A stretch of 64,000 nucleotides of DNA from NCBI GenBank assembly GCA_965235415.1, contig CBDDXD010000002.1, positions 124,001-188,000 of the forward strand, read 5' to 3'. This DNA is from Fontibacterium subtropicum. GTDB taxonomy: Bacteria; Pseudomonadota; Alphaproteobacteria; Pelagibacterales; Pelagibacteraceae. Below are positions 56,210 to 64,000 of this stretch, in pieces; position 1 is the stretch's first letter; each line of letters opens with the position of its first letter. A model generated the notes under the pieces. That model was given only the letters and a program-made list of their open reading frames with translations, had not been told where the DNA came from and did no database searches. A program made the position numbers and the translations under genes.

Positions 56210-57502
56210 ATGAATTTAGCAAAATTACCAGAGCTAAATGATAATCAGATAAAACTTTTAACACTAATCAATATTCGCTGGGTTGCGATTGTTGGTCAAT
56301 TTATAACAATATCAATTGTATTTTTTTATTTTAATTTTACTTTTAATATTGAGTATTGTTATTTATTAGTTTTATTTTCTTCATTTCTTAATATCGTTCT
56401 TCAAATTAGATCAAAAAAAACAGCTCTATTATCCAACAAACAAGCCACTTTTAGCATTCTTTATGATTTGTTTCAGTTATTTGGATTATTATTTTTAACT
56501 GGCGGGCTAACAAATCCATTTTCAATATTAATTGTTGCTCCAATTACAATCGCTGCAGGATTTTTAAATTTAAGAAGCAGTATTTTGATAGGTTTTTTAT
56601 CAATTGTATTAATTATTATTTTATCACTTTTTTATTTCGAATTACCAGGACTTGAAAATAATTATTTTTTTCCAAAATTTTATATTTTAGGATTAGCATT
56701 AGCATTATGTACGGCAATAATATTTTTAGCCATTTATTCACAAAGATTAGCCATAGAAAGTGCACAAAGAAATGAAGCATTTAATTTTTTGCAGCGAATT
56801 TTTTTAAGGGAGCAGGAATTAAAATCTTTAGGAGGTCTTGCAGCAGCGGCAGCACATGAATTAGGAACACCCTTAAATACTATATCTTTAGTAGCTAAAG
56901 AGTTAAAAAAAGAAATAGGATCAAATAACAAGTTTAATCAAGATTTAGATTTGCTTATTTCTCAATCTAAAAGATGTAGTGAGATATTAAAACAGATATC
57001 AAAAAATCCCTATACTGAAAAAGAAGATAAATTTTTTGATAAAGCATCTTTTAAAATTATTGTTCATGAGATAGTAGATTCATTTAAAGATTTAAGTAAA
57101 AAAAAAATAATTATCAATGAAGAAAACTATAAAAAAGATTATTTAATTACAAAGAAAATTGAAATTATTTATAGTCTTAAGAATATTATTGATAATGCAT
57201 TAAAGTTTTCATCCAATAAAGTTGAGATTTTTTTATTATCCAATGAACAAGAGCTGAGAATAAAAGTAGAGGATGATGGGGAGGGTTTTTCAAGGCAAAT
57301 ATTAGGATTTTTAGGAGATCCTTATATCAACAAAAGAGATCTTGATAATAACAAAGAAGGGTTGGGTCTTGGTATTTTTATAGCAAAAGTTTTTTTAGAG
57401 AGATTATCTGCAATTATTAATTTTTGTAATTTAGAAGATAAAGGGGCAGTAGTAGATATATCTTGGCAGAAAAAAGATTTAATTAATTTAAAACTTATAT
57501 AG
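56210..57502 (+). CDS. regB: Redox-sensing histidine kinase RegB/PrrB
   Basis: 430 residues. Six predicted membrane helices in residues 22-180. The quinone-site heptapeptide GGLTNPF is at 98-104. The H-box LGGLAAAAAHELGTPLNTI puts the phosphorylated His at 216. Cys256 lies exactly 40 residues later, the same spacing as His225-Cys265 in Rhodobacter RegB. ATP-binding DNALKF, EDDGEGF and GLGLGIFIAK follow. It follows gyrB by 4 bases and converges on aguA with an 8-base overlap. Partner regA is 4.3 kb away. Confidence 0.93.
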   Translation: MNLAKLPELNDNQIKLLTLINIRWVAIVGQFITISIVFFYFNFTFNIEYCYLLVLFSSFLNIVLQIRSKKTALLSNKQATFSILYDLFQLFGLLFLTGGLTNPFSILIVAPITIAAGFLNLRSSILIGFLSIVLIIILSLFYFELPGLENNYFFPKFYILGLALALCTAIIFLAIYSQRLAIESAQRNEAFNFLQRIFLREQELKSLGGLAAAAAHELGTPLNTISLVAKELKKEIGSNNKFNQDLDLLISQSKRCSEILKQISKNPYTEKEDKFFDKASFKIIVHEIVDSFKDLSKKKIIINEENYKKDYLITKKIEIIYSLKNIIDNALKFSSNKVEIFLLSNEQELRIKVEDDGEGFSRQILGFLGDPYINKRDLDNNKEGLGLGIFIAKVFLERLSAIINFCNLEDKGAVVDISWQKKDLINLKLI

Positions 57503-58565
57503 CTGGCTCTTGTTGTGTCATGCAATGAATTGCTCCAAATCCCCAAATAAGATCACGGCAGTTAATCGGAACAATTTTTCTATTTTTAAAATGCTTTTCT
57601 AAAATTTGAATAGCTTTATCGTCATTTTTATCTTCAAAAATTGGCAGTAGTACAATTTTATTTGCTATATAAAAATTTAAGTAGCTCGCTGGCACCCTTG
57701 TGTCTTCAATAATTAAAGGTGATGGCATTGGTATTTCTACAATTGTATTTTGTTTACCTAAATGATTTCTAGATTTTTTTAAGATTTTTAAATTTTCATT
57801 TAAAGCTGAATAATTTTCATCATTTTTTTTATATTCCATTGCTGTAAATATTTTGTCATCATCAAAAAATCTTGTGATGTCATCGATATGACCATGCGTA
57901 TCATCACCAATAATACCCTTATTAAGCCATATAAAATTTTTTATGTTTAAACTTTCGCTTAAGATTGTTTCTAGTTTTTCTCTACTTAATCCAGGATTTC
58001 TTTCTTGAACTTTGCTTAATAAACATTCTTTTGTTGCAATTAAAGTTCCTTTGCCATTTACATCAATTGCCCCACCTTCCAATATAACATCTTTAATTTT
58101 ATTTTTTATTTTTGCTTTTACATCTATTAATTCTATATTTTTAATTTTTGCTATTTGTGGCTTAATATTATTGTCAAAATTGTAATCTTTATATTTTGCC
58201 CACGCATTGAAATGAAAATTAGTTATAATCTTTTTCTTTAAAAGATCGTTTACTAGAAAAATAGGTCCAGTATCTCTAGTCCAAACTCTATTTGTCTTAA
58301 CAATATGAAAATTAACTTTATTAAGGTTTGTTTTTTCTTTAACTAAAATTTTCTTAATATTTTTTTTAACTGATCTTGATTGAATTAAAATATCAACGTT
58401 TTGAACTTTAGATAATGTTGAAGCTATTTTTGCAAAAGTTGATGGAATATTTTCAAATTTATCAGGCCAGTCATTTTTATTATGTGGCCACGCTAACCAT
58501 GTAGAGCTTTGCTTTTCCCACTCTGCTGGCATTCTATAACCCAAGGATGCCAGATTTTCATTCAT
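57495..58565 (-). CDS. aguA: Agmatine deiminase
   Basis: 356 residues. Hydrolyses agmatine to N-carbamoylputrescine. Guanidino-modifying fold: MPAEWEKQSSTWLAWPHN at the start, TNRVWTRDTGPIFL, VILEGGAIDVNGKG, GDDTHGHIDDITRFF and the catalytic Cys348 in GFGAIHCMTQQEPAI at the end. It overlaps aguB by 8 bases. No arginine decarboxylase to supply agmatine is in the operon. Confidence 0.95.
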   Translation of the reverse strand: MNENLASLGYRMPAEWEKQSSTWLAWPHNKNDWPDKFENIPSTFAKIASTLSKVQNVDILIQSRSVKKNIKKILVKEKTNLNKVNFHIVKTNRVWTRDTGPIFLVNDLLKKKIITNFHFNAWAKYKDYNFDNNIKPQIAKIKNIELIDVKAKIKNKIKDVILEGGAIDVNGKGTLIATKECLLSKVQERNPGLSREKLETILSESLNIKNFIWLNKGIIGDDTHGHIDDITRFFDDDKIFTAMEYKKNDENYSALNENLKILKKSRNHLGKQNTIVEIPMPSPLIIEDTRVPASYLNFYIANKIVLLPIFEDKNDDKAIQILEKHFKNRKIVPINCRDLIWGFGAIHCMTQQEPAI

Positions 58566-59439
58566 CGGAAGGATTTTTTAATAGACCGTGGTATTGATCA
58601 ATTCTTCTATCTCTTAGGAAAGGCCAATGCTGCCTAACTTTTTCAACTTTGCTTAGATCAATATTGCAGATAATAATTTCTTCCTTGTCGTTGCTAGCTT
58701 CTGCAATAATATTTCCATTAGGGTCAAATACGATTGAATTGCCCCAAAATTCGATAGATTTGTCTTTTTTTCCTTCAACACCTACTCTGTTAACAGAAAC
58801 AACAAATACCCCATTTGCTATGGCGTGTGATCTTTGAATTGTAAGCCATGCATTTAATTGTGATTTACCAAATTCCTTTTTTTCACGTAAATGCCAACCT
58901 ATTGCTGTTGGATAAAATATAATTTCTGCACCTTTTAGAGCCGTTAAACGTGCAGCTTCTGGAAACCACTGGTCCCAGCATATTAAAGTTCCAATCGTAG
59001 CCTGCTTAGTGTTGAAACTTTTAAAACCCAAATCACCCGGGGTGAAATAAAACTTTTCATAATATTGAGGATCATCGGGAATGTGCATTTTTCTGTAATG
59101 ACCAAAGATCTTTCCTTTTTCATCAATCACAACACATGAATTATGATAAAGACCTGAAACTTTCTTTTCAAAAAGTGGAACGATTATTATTACATTTATT
59201 TTCTTTGCTAATTCACACAATGCATCAGTAGTTTTTCCAGGTATTTTTTCTGCTATCGCAAAGTTATCGTGATTTTCTTCTTGGCAAAAATAATGGGTTA
59301 GAAACAGTTCAGGCAAACAAATAATTTGCGCACCTTTTTTTTTCGCTAATTTTATTTTTTCAATGGCTTTAGAGAGATTTTTTTTTGGATCAACGTCCAT
59401 CTTCATCTGCACCAAAGCAACTTTAGTTAATGAAGACAT
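58558..59439 (-). CDS. aguB: N-carbamoylputrescine amidase
   Basis: 293 residues. Nitrilase-family enzyme releasing putrescine, CO2 and ammonia. The Glu-Lys-Cys triad lies in QIICLPELFLTHYFC, YRKMHIPDDPQYYEKFYF and IGTLICWDQWFPEAARL. FWGNSIVFDPNG and the C-terminal RDRRIDQYHGL are typical of AguB. Sits between aguA and the deoxyhypusine-synthase-like gene, spaced by 3 bases. Confidence 0.95.
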   Translation of the reverse strand: MSSLTKVALVQMKMDVDPKKNLSKAIEKIKLAKKKGAQIICLPELFLTHYFCQEENHDNFAIAEKIPGKTTDALCELAKKINVIIIVPLFEKKVSGLYHNSCVVIDEKGKIFGHYRKMHIPDDPQYYEKFYFTPGDLGFKSFNTKQATIGTLICWDQWFPEAARLTALKGAEIIFYPTAIGWHLREKKEFGKSQLNAWLTIQRSHAIANGVFVVSVNRVGVEGKKDKSIEFWGNSIVFDPNGNIIAEASNDKEEIIICNIDLSKVEKVRQHWPFLRDRRIDQYHGLLKNPSDE

Positions 59440-59442
59440 TGT

Positions 59443-60489
59443 TTATTTAAATAATTTAGAAAAACTCCTTTTAGGTCTATTTTTCCAGTAACCTCTATGA
59501 AATGCATCGCTTGCTATTAAAGGTATAACGCTAGTTGCCTCAGCAAAAACCATTTGCTCTCTTGCTGTATCTACTTTTCCCCATGAGCTTGCTTCTTTTA
59601 ATGTAGAAGAACTGCATGCTCCATCTCTAACGTCAGCAACAGTAATTTGTATAGCGTATTTATGCATATCAACTTCTTTCCCTAAAAGTTCAGCACATAT
59701 TACTGTGTCCTGAATATAGTTTTTAGGAACGCCACCACCAATCATTAATAAACCCGAAGTTTTTGATTTAATTTTAATTTCAGTAAGTTCTCTAAAATCT
59801 CTTACAGAGTCAATTGTTAAATGTTTTTTAGGATTTCTTTCTTGATGCATTACTAAACCAAATCCTGCACTAGAATCTGTAAAGGCAGGACAGAATATTG
59901 GCACGTCATTTTCATATGCAAGTTGAATTAAAGATTCTTTTTTCTTTGAATTTTTTGTTAAATATTTTCCCATTTCTCTTATGAATTCACGGGAAGTATA
60001 AGGCCTAGGTTCTAACTGGTCTGCTATTTCTCCAATTGTTTTATCGCACGCTTGTAGCTGGTCTTCATCAATGTAAGTGTCATATATTCTATCGATGTAA
60101 TGTTCTCTTAATACATTGTCATTTTGAAATTGCGATCCTTGGTAGTGTTTAAAACCTAGGGCCTCAAAGAAATCCATATCAACAATAGATGCTCCCGTTG
60201 AAACGATAGCATCAACCATGTTGTTTTTAACTAGATCTGCATAAACTTTCATGCATCCTGCAGCAGAAGTTGAGCCTGCTAAAGTTAAGAAAATAGTGCA
60301 GTTTTTATCGTTTAACATTTCATTATAGATTTGAGCTGCATTAGCTGTTTCTCTAGATGTAAAAGACATTTTGGACATACCATCTATAATGGGTCTTGCA
60401 TCAAAAGAGGTAATATCAATATGTTCTATAGCTTTATTTAAAAAGCTAGACTTGTTGTGACCTATAGTTGGATTTGAGGATTTGCTCAT
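59443..60489 (-). CDS. Deoxyhypusine-synthase-like polyamine enzyme
   Basis: 348 residues. NAD-binding DHS fold: LTLAGSTSAAGCMKVYADLV, VSTGASIVDMDFFEALG, FCPAFTDSSAGFGLVM and the Lys region EASSWGKVDTAREQMVFAEA, where Lys305 corresponds to the imine-forming lysine of eukaryotic DHS. Bacteria lack the eIF5A substrate, so the enzyme must act on another amine. Transfer of an aminobutyl group to putrescine (homospermidine) or to agmatine is plausible from its neighbours but unproven. It couples to the decarboxylase by TAATG. Confidence 0.85.
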   Translation of the reverse strand: MSKSSNPTIGHNKSSFLNKAIEHIDITSFDARPIIDGMSKMSFTSRETANAAQIYNEMLNDKNCTIFLTLAGSTSAAGCMKVYADLVKNNMVDAIVSTGASIVDMDFFEALGFKHYQGSQFQNDNVLREHYIDRIYDTYIDEDQLQACDKTIGEIADQLEPRPYTSREFIREMGKYLTKNSKKKESLIQLAYENDVPIFCPAFTDSSAGFGLVMHQERNPKKHLTIDSVRDFRELTEIKIKSKTSGLLMIGGGVPKNYIQDTVICAELLGKEVDMHKYAIQITVADVRDGACSSSTLKEASSWGKVDTAREQMVFAEATSVIPLIASDAFHRGYWKNRPKRSFSKLFK

Positions 60490-61679
60490 TAAGCAACAAG
60501 ATAATTGCTTTTGTATTCCTCATCTTGTTCATTTTGATAAACAGACATTATAGGTTTATCTTCGATTTCGAAAATGTCATCTGAGTAAAAGCCGTTAAAC
60601 TTAGTTCTAAAAGTTAGGCCATAACTTCCTAATTGTCCAATCTCTATATAATCACCTTCTTTTAAATTATTTGGCAACATGTAAGGACCTTTCATAAAAT
60701 CCATACTATCGCAAGTTGGTCCATAAAAATTGAAAGGAGTTAAACGTCTACTTAAATCTTTTCCAGTATCAATAACTTTTGTTGGAAAAATGAAATTTGG
60801 AAATCCGGCATCAAATAAAGATCCATAAGTTCCATCATTAATATAAAGACTTTGTTTTTTTCTAAGTTCAACTTTAACAATAGTAGAACCGCTTTCTGCA
60901 ACAATAGCTCTGCCTGGTTCGCAGATTAATTCTGGTTGCTTAGGTAAATTTAATTTGCTTACTGCTTTTTTAATTTCTTCCATATAGTTTTCTAGTGGTT
61001 GAGGATATAGATCTGGATATTTAGATGGGAATCCTCCACCCACATTTATAATATCGGGAGTAATTCCTGATTTTGAAATTATATTTCCTATTTCTTTAAT
61101 TCCTTTTGAGTAAGATACAGGATGCATACACTGTGAACCAACGTGGAAACTTATTCCAAGTTTTTTAACAAGCGGTCTTACTAATTTTATTAATCCAATT
61201 GCTTCAGCAGGAGAAGCTCCAAATTTTTTTGAAAGGTCAATTTCAGAATGTTCATTAGAAACAAATATTCTTAAATACAATGTTAAATCTTTTGCATCTT
61301 TAGTTGCTTCAAAAATTTTAATTAATTCATCTTTTGTATCAAAAGAAAAATCTCTCACACCATAATTAAAATATGCTTCTTCAATACTCTTTCTATTTTT
61401 TACTGTGTGCATGAAATAAAGTTTTGCATCTTTTGCAATCGACTTAACTAATTTAATTTCTTCTAGAGAGGCAACATCAAAATTTGTAATTCCATTTTGA
61501 TAAATGTGTTTGATAACATTTTTGTGAGGATTTGTTTTTACAGCGTATAGGGGTTTCCCCGGAAAATTATTTACAAAAAAATTGCAAGCCAGTTTTATAC
61601 TTTCTGGTCGAATACAATATACTGGATTTACTGGTTGAAGATCTCTGACTAAGTCAGAAACAGAATTAAATTTTTTCAA
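60489..61679 (-). CDS. Ornithine-decarboxylase-like PLP enzyme (alanine racemase fold)
   Basis: 396 residues. PLP lysine K48 in GKPLYAVKTNPHKNVI. HVGSQCMHPVSYSKGI, INVGGGFPSKYPDLYP and ELICEPGRAIVAESG are the group IV decarboxylase blocks. The cross-subunit Cys lies in YGPTCDSMDFMKGPY, which favours ornithine over diaminopimelate. Arginine or dual specificity cannot be excluded and would explain the aguAB partners. First gene of the leftward polyamine operon, facing regA across 171 bases. Confidence 0.88.
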   Translation of the reverse strand: MKKFNSVSDLVRDLQPVNPVYCIRPESIKLACNFFVNNFPGKPLYAVKTNPHKNVIKHIYQNGITNFDVASLEEIKLVKSIAKDAKLYFMHTVKNRKSIEEAYFNYGVRDFSFDTKDELIKIFEATKDAKDLTLYLRIFVSNEHSEIDLSKKFGASPAEAIGLIKLVRPLVKKLGISFHVGSQCMHPVSYSKGIKEIGNIISKSGITPDIINVGGGFPSKYPDLYPQPLENYMEEIKKAVSKLNLPKQPELICEPGRAIVAESGSTIVKVELRKKQSLYINDGTYGSLFDAGFPNFIFPTKVIDTGKDLSRRLTPFNFYGPTCDSMDFMKGPYMLPNNLKEGDYIEIGQLGSYGLTFRTKFNGFYSDDIFEIEDKPIMSVYQNEQDEEYKSNYLVA

Positions 61680-61850
61680 TTCTTGTTATGTCCTTTTGTT
61701 AAAAAATTATTATTAATTAACCAATTGAGTCGGCAATTAAAGCTATTTTTAATTTCTGTAAAGTATTTATTTTAGGTAAGAAAAATTTCTTCCACACTGT
61801 GACCTTAGCTTGTGATAGGGTTCGGGAAGGACTATATTAAAAAGTACTTC
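61680..61850. promoter_or_regulatory. Divergent control region between polyamine operon and regA
   Basis: 171 bases between two start codons on opposite strands, so both promoters must be here. The right part is noticeably richer in G/C (around 61,800-61,830) than other intergenic regions in the window. A GTG at 61,812 can be read in frame with regA but is less likely its start. I could not recognise a RegA-type palindrome. Confidence 0.45.
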
Positions 61851-62417
61851 ATGAATAAAATTTTAACCTCAAAAGTGAATTTAGGACAGTTCGAGAACAA
61901 ATCTTTGCTTATAGTCGATGACGATGATCCATTCCGAAACAGGCTTTCAAAAGCTATGGAAAATAAAGGTTTTTTTGTTACCTCAGCTTCTAGTGTTGCT
62001 GAGGCAAATCAAAAAGTTAAAGCCTCACCCCCAACTTTTGCCATTATAGACCTTAGACTTAACGACGGCAGCGGTCTGGATGTTGTTAAAGAGATCCACA
62101 AAGTTAAAGCTGATAGTAGAATTATAGTTTTAACCGGCTATGGAAACATTCCAACGGCTGTAGCAGCGGTTAAATCGGGAGCTATAGACTACCTTGCAAA
62201 GCCAGCTGATGCCGAGGACTTAGAAGCTGCTTTATTGGCAGATAAAGATAAGAAGGCAATTCCTCCTGAGAACCCAATGTCTGCAGACAGGGTAAAATGG
62301 GAACATATTCAGAGAGTATTTGAATTATGCGACCGAAATGTTTCTGAGACTGCGAGAAGACTTAAAATGCATAGAAGAACCCTTCAAAGAATACTTTCAA
62401 AAAGATCACCAAAATAA
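61851..62417 (+). CDS. regA: Redox response regulator RegA/PrrA
   Basis: 188 residues from the ATG at 61,851; a GTG 39 bases earlier adds only a weak leader. Receiver domain with acidic pocket LIVDDDDPF and phospho-Asp67 in AIIDLRLNDGSGLDVV. GAIDYLAKPADAEDL ends it. The proline linker IPPENPMSADRVKWEHIQRV and Fis-type helix-turn-helix NVSETARRLKMHRRTLQRIL are nearly invariant in RegA. Cognate of RegB. The usual senC is not adjacent. Confidence 0.96.
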   Translation: MNKILTSKVNLGQFENKSLLIVDDDDPFRNRLSKAMENKGFFVTSASSVAEANQKVKASPPTFAIIDLRLNDGSGLDVVKEIHKVKADSRIIVLTGYGNIPTAVAAVKSGAIDYLAKPADAEDLEAALLADKDKKAIPPENPMSADRVKWEHIQRVFELCDRNVSETARRLKMHRRTLQRILSKRSPK

Positions 62418-62843
62418 CTAATTATTTTTACAAGACCTAAAATAAGTATTTTGTATTAATATTCTTTTATTTGGACCTGTTATTAGGTGATCTATTCTAA
62501 ATAAATTATTATTTATTACTTTTAAATATGTTTTGTAGATATCTTTATTACAAAAGTACCAAGAAACAAGATTCTCTTTGAGGTTGTTGTTAAATTTTTG
62601 ATAAACTTTATTTTTTTTATCACCTAGTAAAAAGTAAAATTTTATAAAATTCTTATTTTCAACAATATCAAACTTTTGATAGCCAGATATTGCATCAGTA
62701 GTATCTTTTTTGTGTATTAAGCTTTTTTCTTCATAAAAAAAGTTATTTAATTTTTTAGATTTTAAAGACACTAACCCTTTGCCTAAAAAGCCATTTGATA
62801 TTTTTTTTTTTAAATACCAAGAACCCAAAAGGTTTTTGAACAT
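62418..62843 (-). CDS. DUF6314 family protein
   Basis: 141 residues. LLGSWYLKKKISNGFLGKG, a central YQKFDIVENKNFIKFYFLLG segment and the C-terminal FRIDHLITGPNKRILIQNTY follow the DUF6314 pattern of alternating beta strands ending in a GP-x-K stretch. No signal peptide or known catalytic motif. Converges with regA, the two stops abutting at 62,417/62,418. Function unknown. Lies 21 bases upstream of bioY on another unit's side, same strand. Confidence 0.7.
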   Translation of the reverse strand: MFKNLLGSWYLKKKISNGFLGKGLVSLKSKKLNNFFYEEKSLIHKKDTTDAISGYQKFDIVENKNFIKFYFLLGDKKNKVYQKFNNNLKENLVSWYFCNKDIYKTYLKVINNNLFRIDHLITGPNKRILIQNTYFRSCKNN

Positions 62844-62864
62844 TTATAATTAGATATTAATAAT

Positions 62865-63437
62865 TTAAGACTTTATATATTTTTTTAATTTAAAAATATG
62901 TGGAATTAACAATGCAAGTAAAGTTATTTTAAATAGTTCAGCAAATACAAAAGGAGCAACACCTAATTTTAAAATAGAATCGTTCCAACCAAATATTGTA
63001 CCCAGCCAAATAACTCCCAACACATAAGTTGGGATAATCGCAATTATTAATTTTGTAATTCTTGTTAGTATTTTATCTTCATCTTTGATATTTCCAGAAA
63101 GATAAACAGTAATAAAATATCCTATTAAGTATCCACAAGTTGGTCCAAGTATATAACTTAATCCAATTCCTTTTTCGGGTGTGCCAGCAAATACAGGAAG
63201 ACCAAACAAACCTTCTAAGAAATAAGTTAATAGTATTAAAAGGCCCACTCTTTTTCCAAAAGCAACACCGATCGCCATGATTACGAACGTTTGCATAGTC
63301 ATTGGCACAGGATAAAATGGAACTTTAGTTTTTGCAGATAAAGTAATTACAAAGGTTGAGAAAATAATTATGGGCAACAACCACATAATTTCTTTTAATA
63401 AAAAAAGTTTTTTACTTTGAATTTTGTTATTAAGCAT
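62865..63437 (-). CDS. bioY: Biotin transporter substrate-binding component BioY
   Basis: 190 residues with about six membrane helices. Conserved text: KTKVPFYPVPMTMQTFVIMA, FLEGLFGLPVFAGTPEKGIG and LGPTCGYLIGYFI. BioY binds biotin as an ECF S-component and can work alone. The overlapping upstream ATPase is not an EcfA type, so it is probably a solitary BioY or uses a shared ECF module. Biotin import fits a streamlined auxotroph. Confidence 0.93.
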   Translation of the reverse strand: MLNNKIQSKKLFLLKEIMWLLPIIIFSTFVITLSAKTKVPFYPVPMTMQTFVIMAIGVAFGKRVGLLILLTYFLEGLFGLPVFAGTPEKGIGLSYILGPTCGYLIGYFITVYLSGNIKDEDKILTRITKLIIAIIPTYVLGVIWLGTIFGWNDSILKLGVAPFVFAELFKITLLALLIPHIFKLKKYIKS

Positions 63438-64000
63438 TTTTTTTTGTCAGTTTTAAAAAAACATCTTCTAAGTCAGCATCTTCTGTTAAAATGTCCGAAA
63501 TTTCAATATTTTTTTCCTTAACTTCAGATATGATTTCTTCAATTTTATTCTCATTTTTATTATACGTGATGCTAATAAGATCAGATTTTGGATAGCTAAT
63601 TTTAAGACCAGACTTGAGTTTTTCTCCAATATTTTTAGCTATTTTTAATTTAAAAATTATTTTTTTTGTTAATATATTATTTAGCAAATTTTCAGTTTTA
63701 TCTAATGCTATTAACTCACCATTATTAATAATTGCAATTCGATTGCATAATTGTTGAGCTTCTTGCAGATAGTGTGTTGTTAAAATAATTGTTACACCTT
63801 GTTTGTTAAGCTGTTGAATGTTTTCTAAAAGTTGCTGTCTAAGATCTACATCAACGCCAGCAGTAGGCTCATCCAGAATTAAAATAGGAGGTCGGTGAAC
63901 AAGTGCTTTTGCAACCAATAATCTTCTTTTCATACCTCCAGATAAACTTCGAGCATAAGAATCTGCTTTATCTTTAAGCATAGTGATTTCTAAAATTTTA
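63430..64000 (-). CDS. ABC transporter ATP-binding subunit (ABC-2 export type), partial
   Basis: The frame is open to the window edge, so the N-terminus with Walker A lies outside. Seen: signature SLSGGMKRRLLVAKALVHRP, Walker B ILILDEPTAGVD, H-loop ILTTHYLQEAQQL, and a C-terminal accessory region of about 90 residues ending EDADLEDVFLKLTKKNA. This matches YadG/CcmA-like ATPases of ABC-2 exporters. Partner permease not in the window. Overlaps bioY by 8 bases. Confidence 0.88.
   Translation of the reverse strand, partial: KILEITMLKDKADSYARSLSGGMKRRLLVAKALVHRPPILILDEPTAGVDVDLRQQLLENIQQLNKQGVTIILTTHYLQEAQQLCNRIAIINNGELIALDKTENLLNNILTKKIIFKLKIAKNIGEKLKSGLKISYPKSDLISITYNKNENKIEEIISEVKEKNIEISDILTEDADLEDVFLKLTKKNA

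Noticed and set aside
61812..61850. GTG start giving a longer RegA
   Set aside because: The extra 13 residues match no RegA N-terminus, while the ATG at 61,851 gives the usual start.
1..64000. CRISPR arrays, tRNA or rRNA genes
   Set aside because: No spaced direct repeats and no cloverleaf or rRNA-like sequence were seen in the short intergenic gaps.

Overview
The window reads as one chromosomal stretch of a very AT-rich, streamlined alphaproteobacterium, most like the marine Pelagibacterales (SAR11) or the HIMB59/AEGEAN-169 relatives. The grounds are base composition, tiny or negative gene spacing, the RegA/RegB redox pair, the linked ubiE-mutM-rpsT-dnaA-dnaN-recF-gyrB cluster, and the metK-trmB-nusA-infB-rbfA-truB-rpsO-pnp run. 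No rRNA gene is present, so placement below order level is inference. I saw no tRNA, CRISPR array, prophage or transposase.

Layout. 1-11,790: leuS (cut by the window edge), a DUF3576 lipoprotein, a porin, a ThiE-like gene, a YggS-like PLP protein, an L,D-transpeptidase, a winged-helix regulator, an adenosine/sugar kinase, nth, dapB, a TPR glycosyltransferase and a second dapB. Nearly every frame here is broken, and where I resolved a break one extra base was the cause, so this end looks like uncorrected consensus rather than gene decay. It also holds an 841-bp direct repeat (dnaJ 3' end plus dapB) flanking the glycosyltransferase, plus a third, diverged dnaJ tail. From 11,788 on, no frame is broken for 52 kb.

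11.8-16.9 kb: chaperone block dnaJ-dnaK-grpE, read leftward from an RpoH-like promoter shared divergently with rph-rdgB-rsmI-BON lipoprotein. 18.4-27.1 kb: maeB, murJ, trpS, usp, nfu, a Bax-like muramidase, a polysaccharide deacetylase and tsaB. 27.2-33.4 kb: miaB-phoH-ybeY-lnt-metK-trmB. 33.4-40.8 kb: transcription/translation operon nusA to pnp, with an intrinsic-terminator-like hairpin just before nusA and no rimP or ylxR. 40.8-43.4 kb: leftward fabA-fabB-fabI. 43.4-48.6 kb: leftward ubiE-ubiB-coaBC-dut-thiF-SH3. 48.7-57.5 kb: rightward mutM-rpsT-dnaA-dnaN-recF-gyrB-regB. 57.5-61.7 kb: leftward polyamine operon (ornithine-decarboxylase-like, deoxyhypusine-synthase-like, N-carbamoylputrescine amidase, agmatine deiminase) lying between regB and regA. 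61.9-64.0 kb: regA, a DUF6314 protein, bioY and a partial ABC ATPase.

Most of the window is core metabolism and information processing. The most interesting points are the duplicated dapB around an inserted glycosyltransferase, the possible nusA attenuator, the polyamine operon with a deoxyhypusine-synthase homologue splitting regB from regA, and the repeated 4-base sharing of stop codons between convergent genes.
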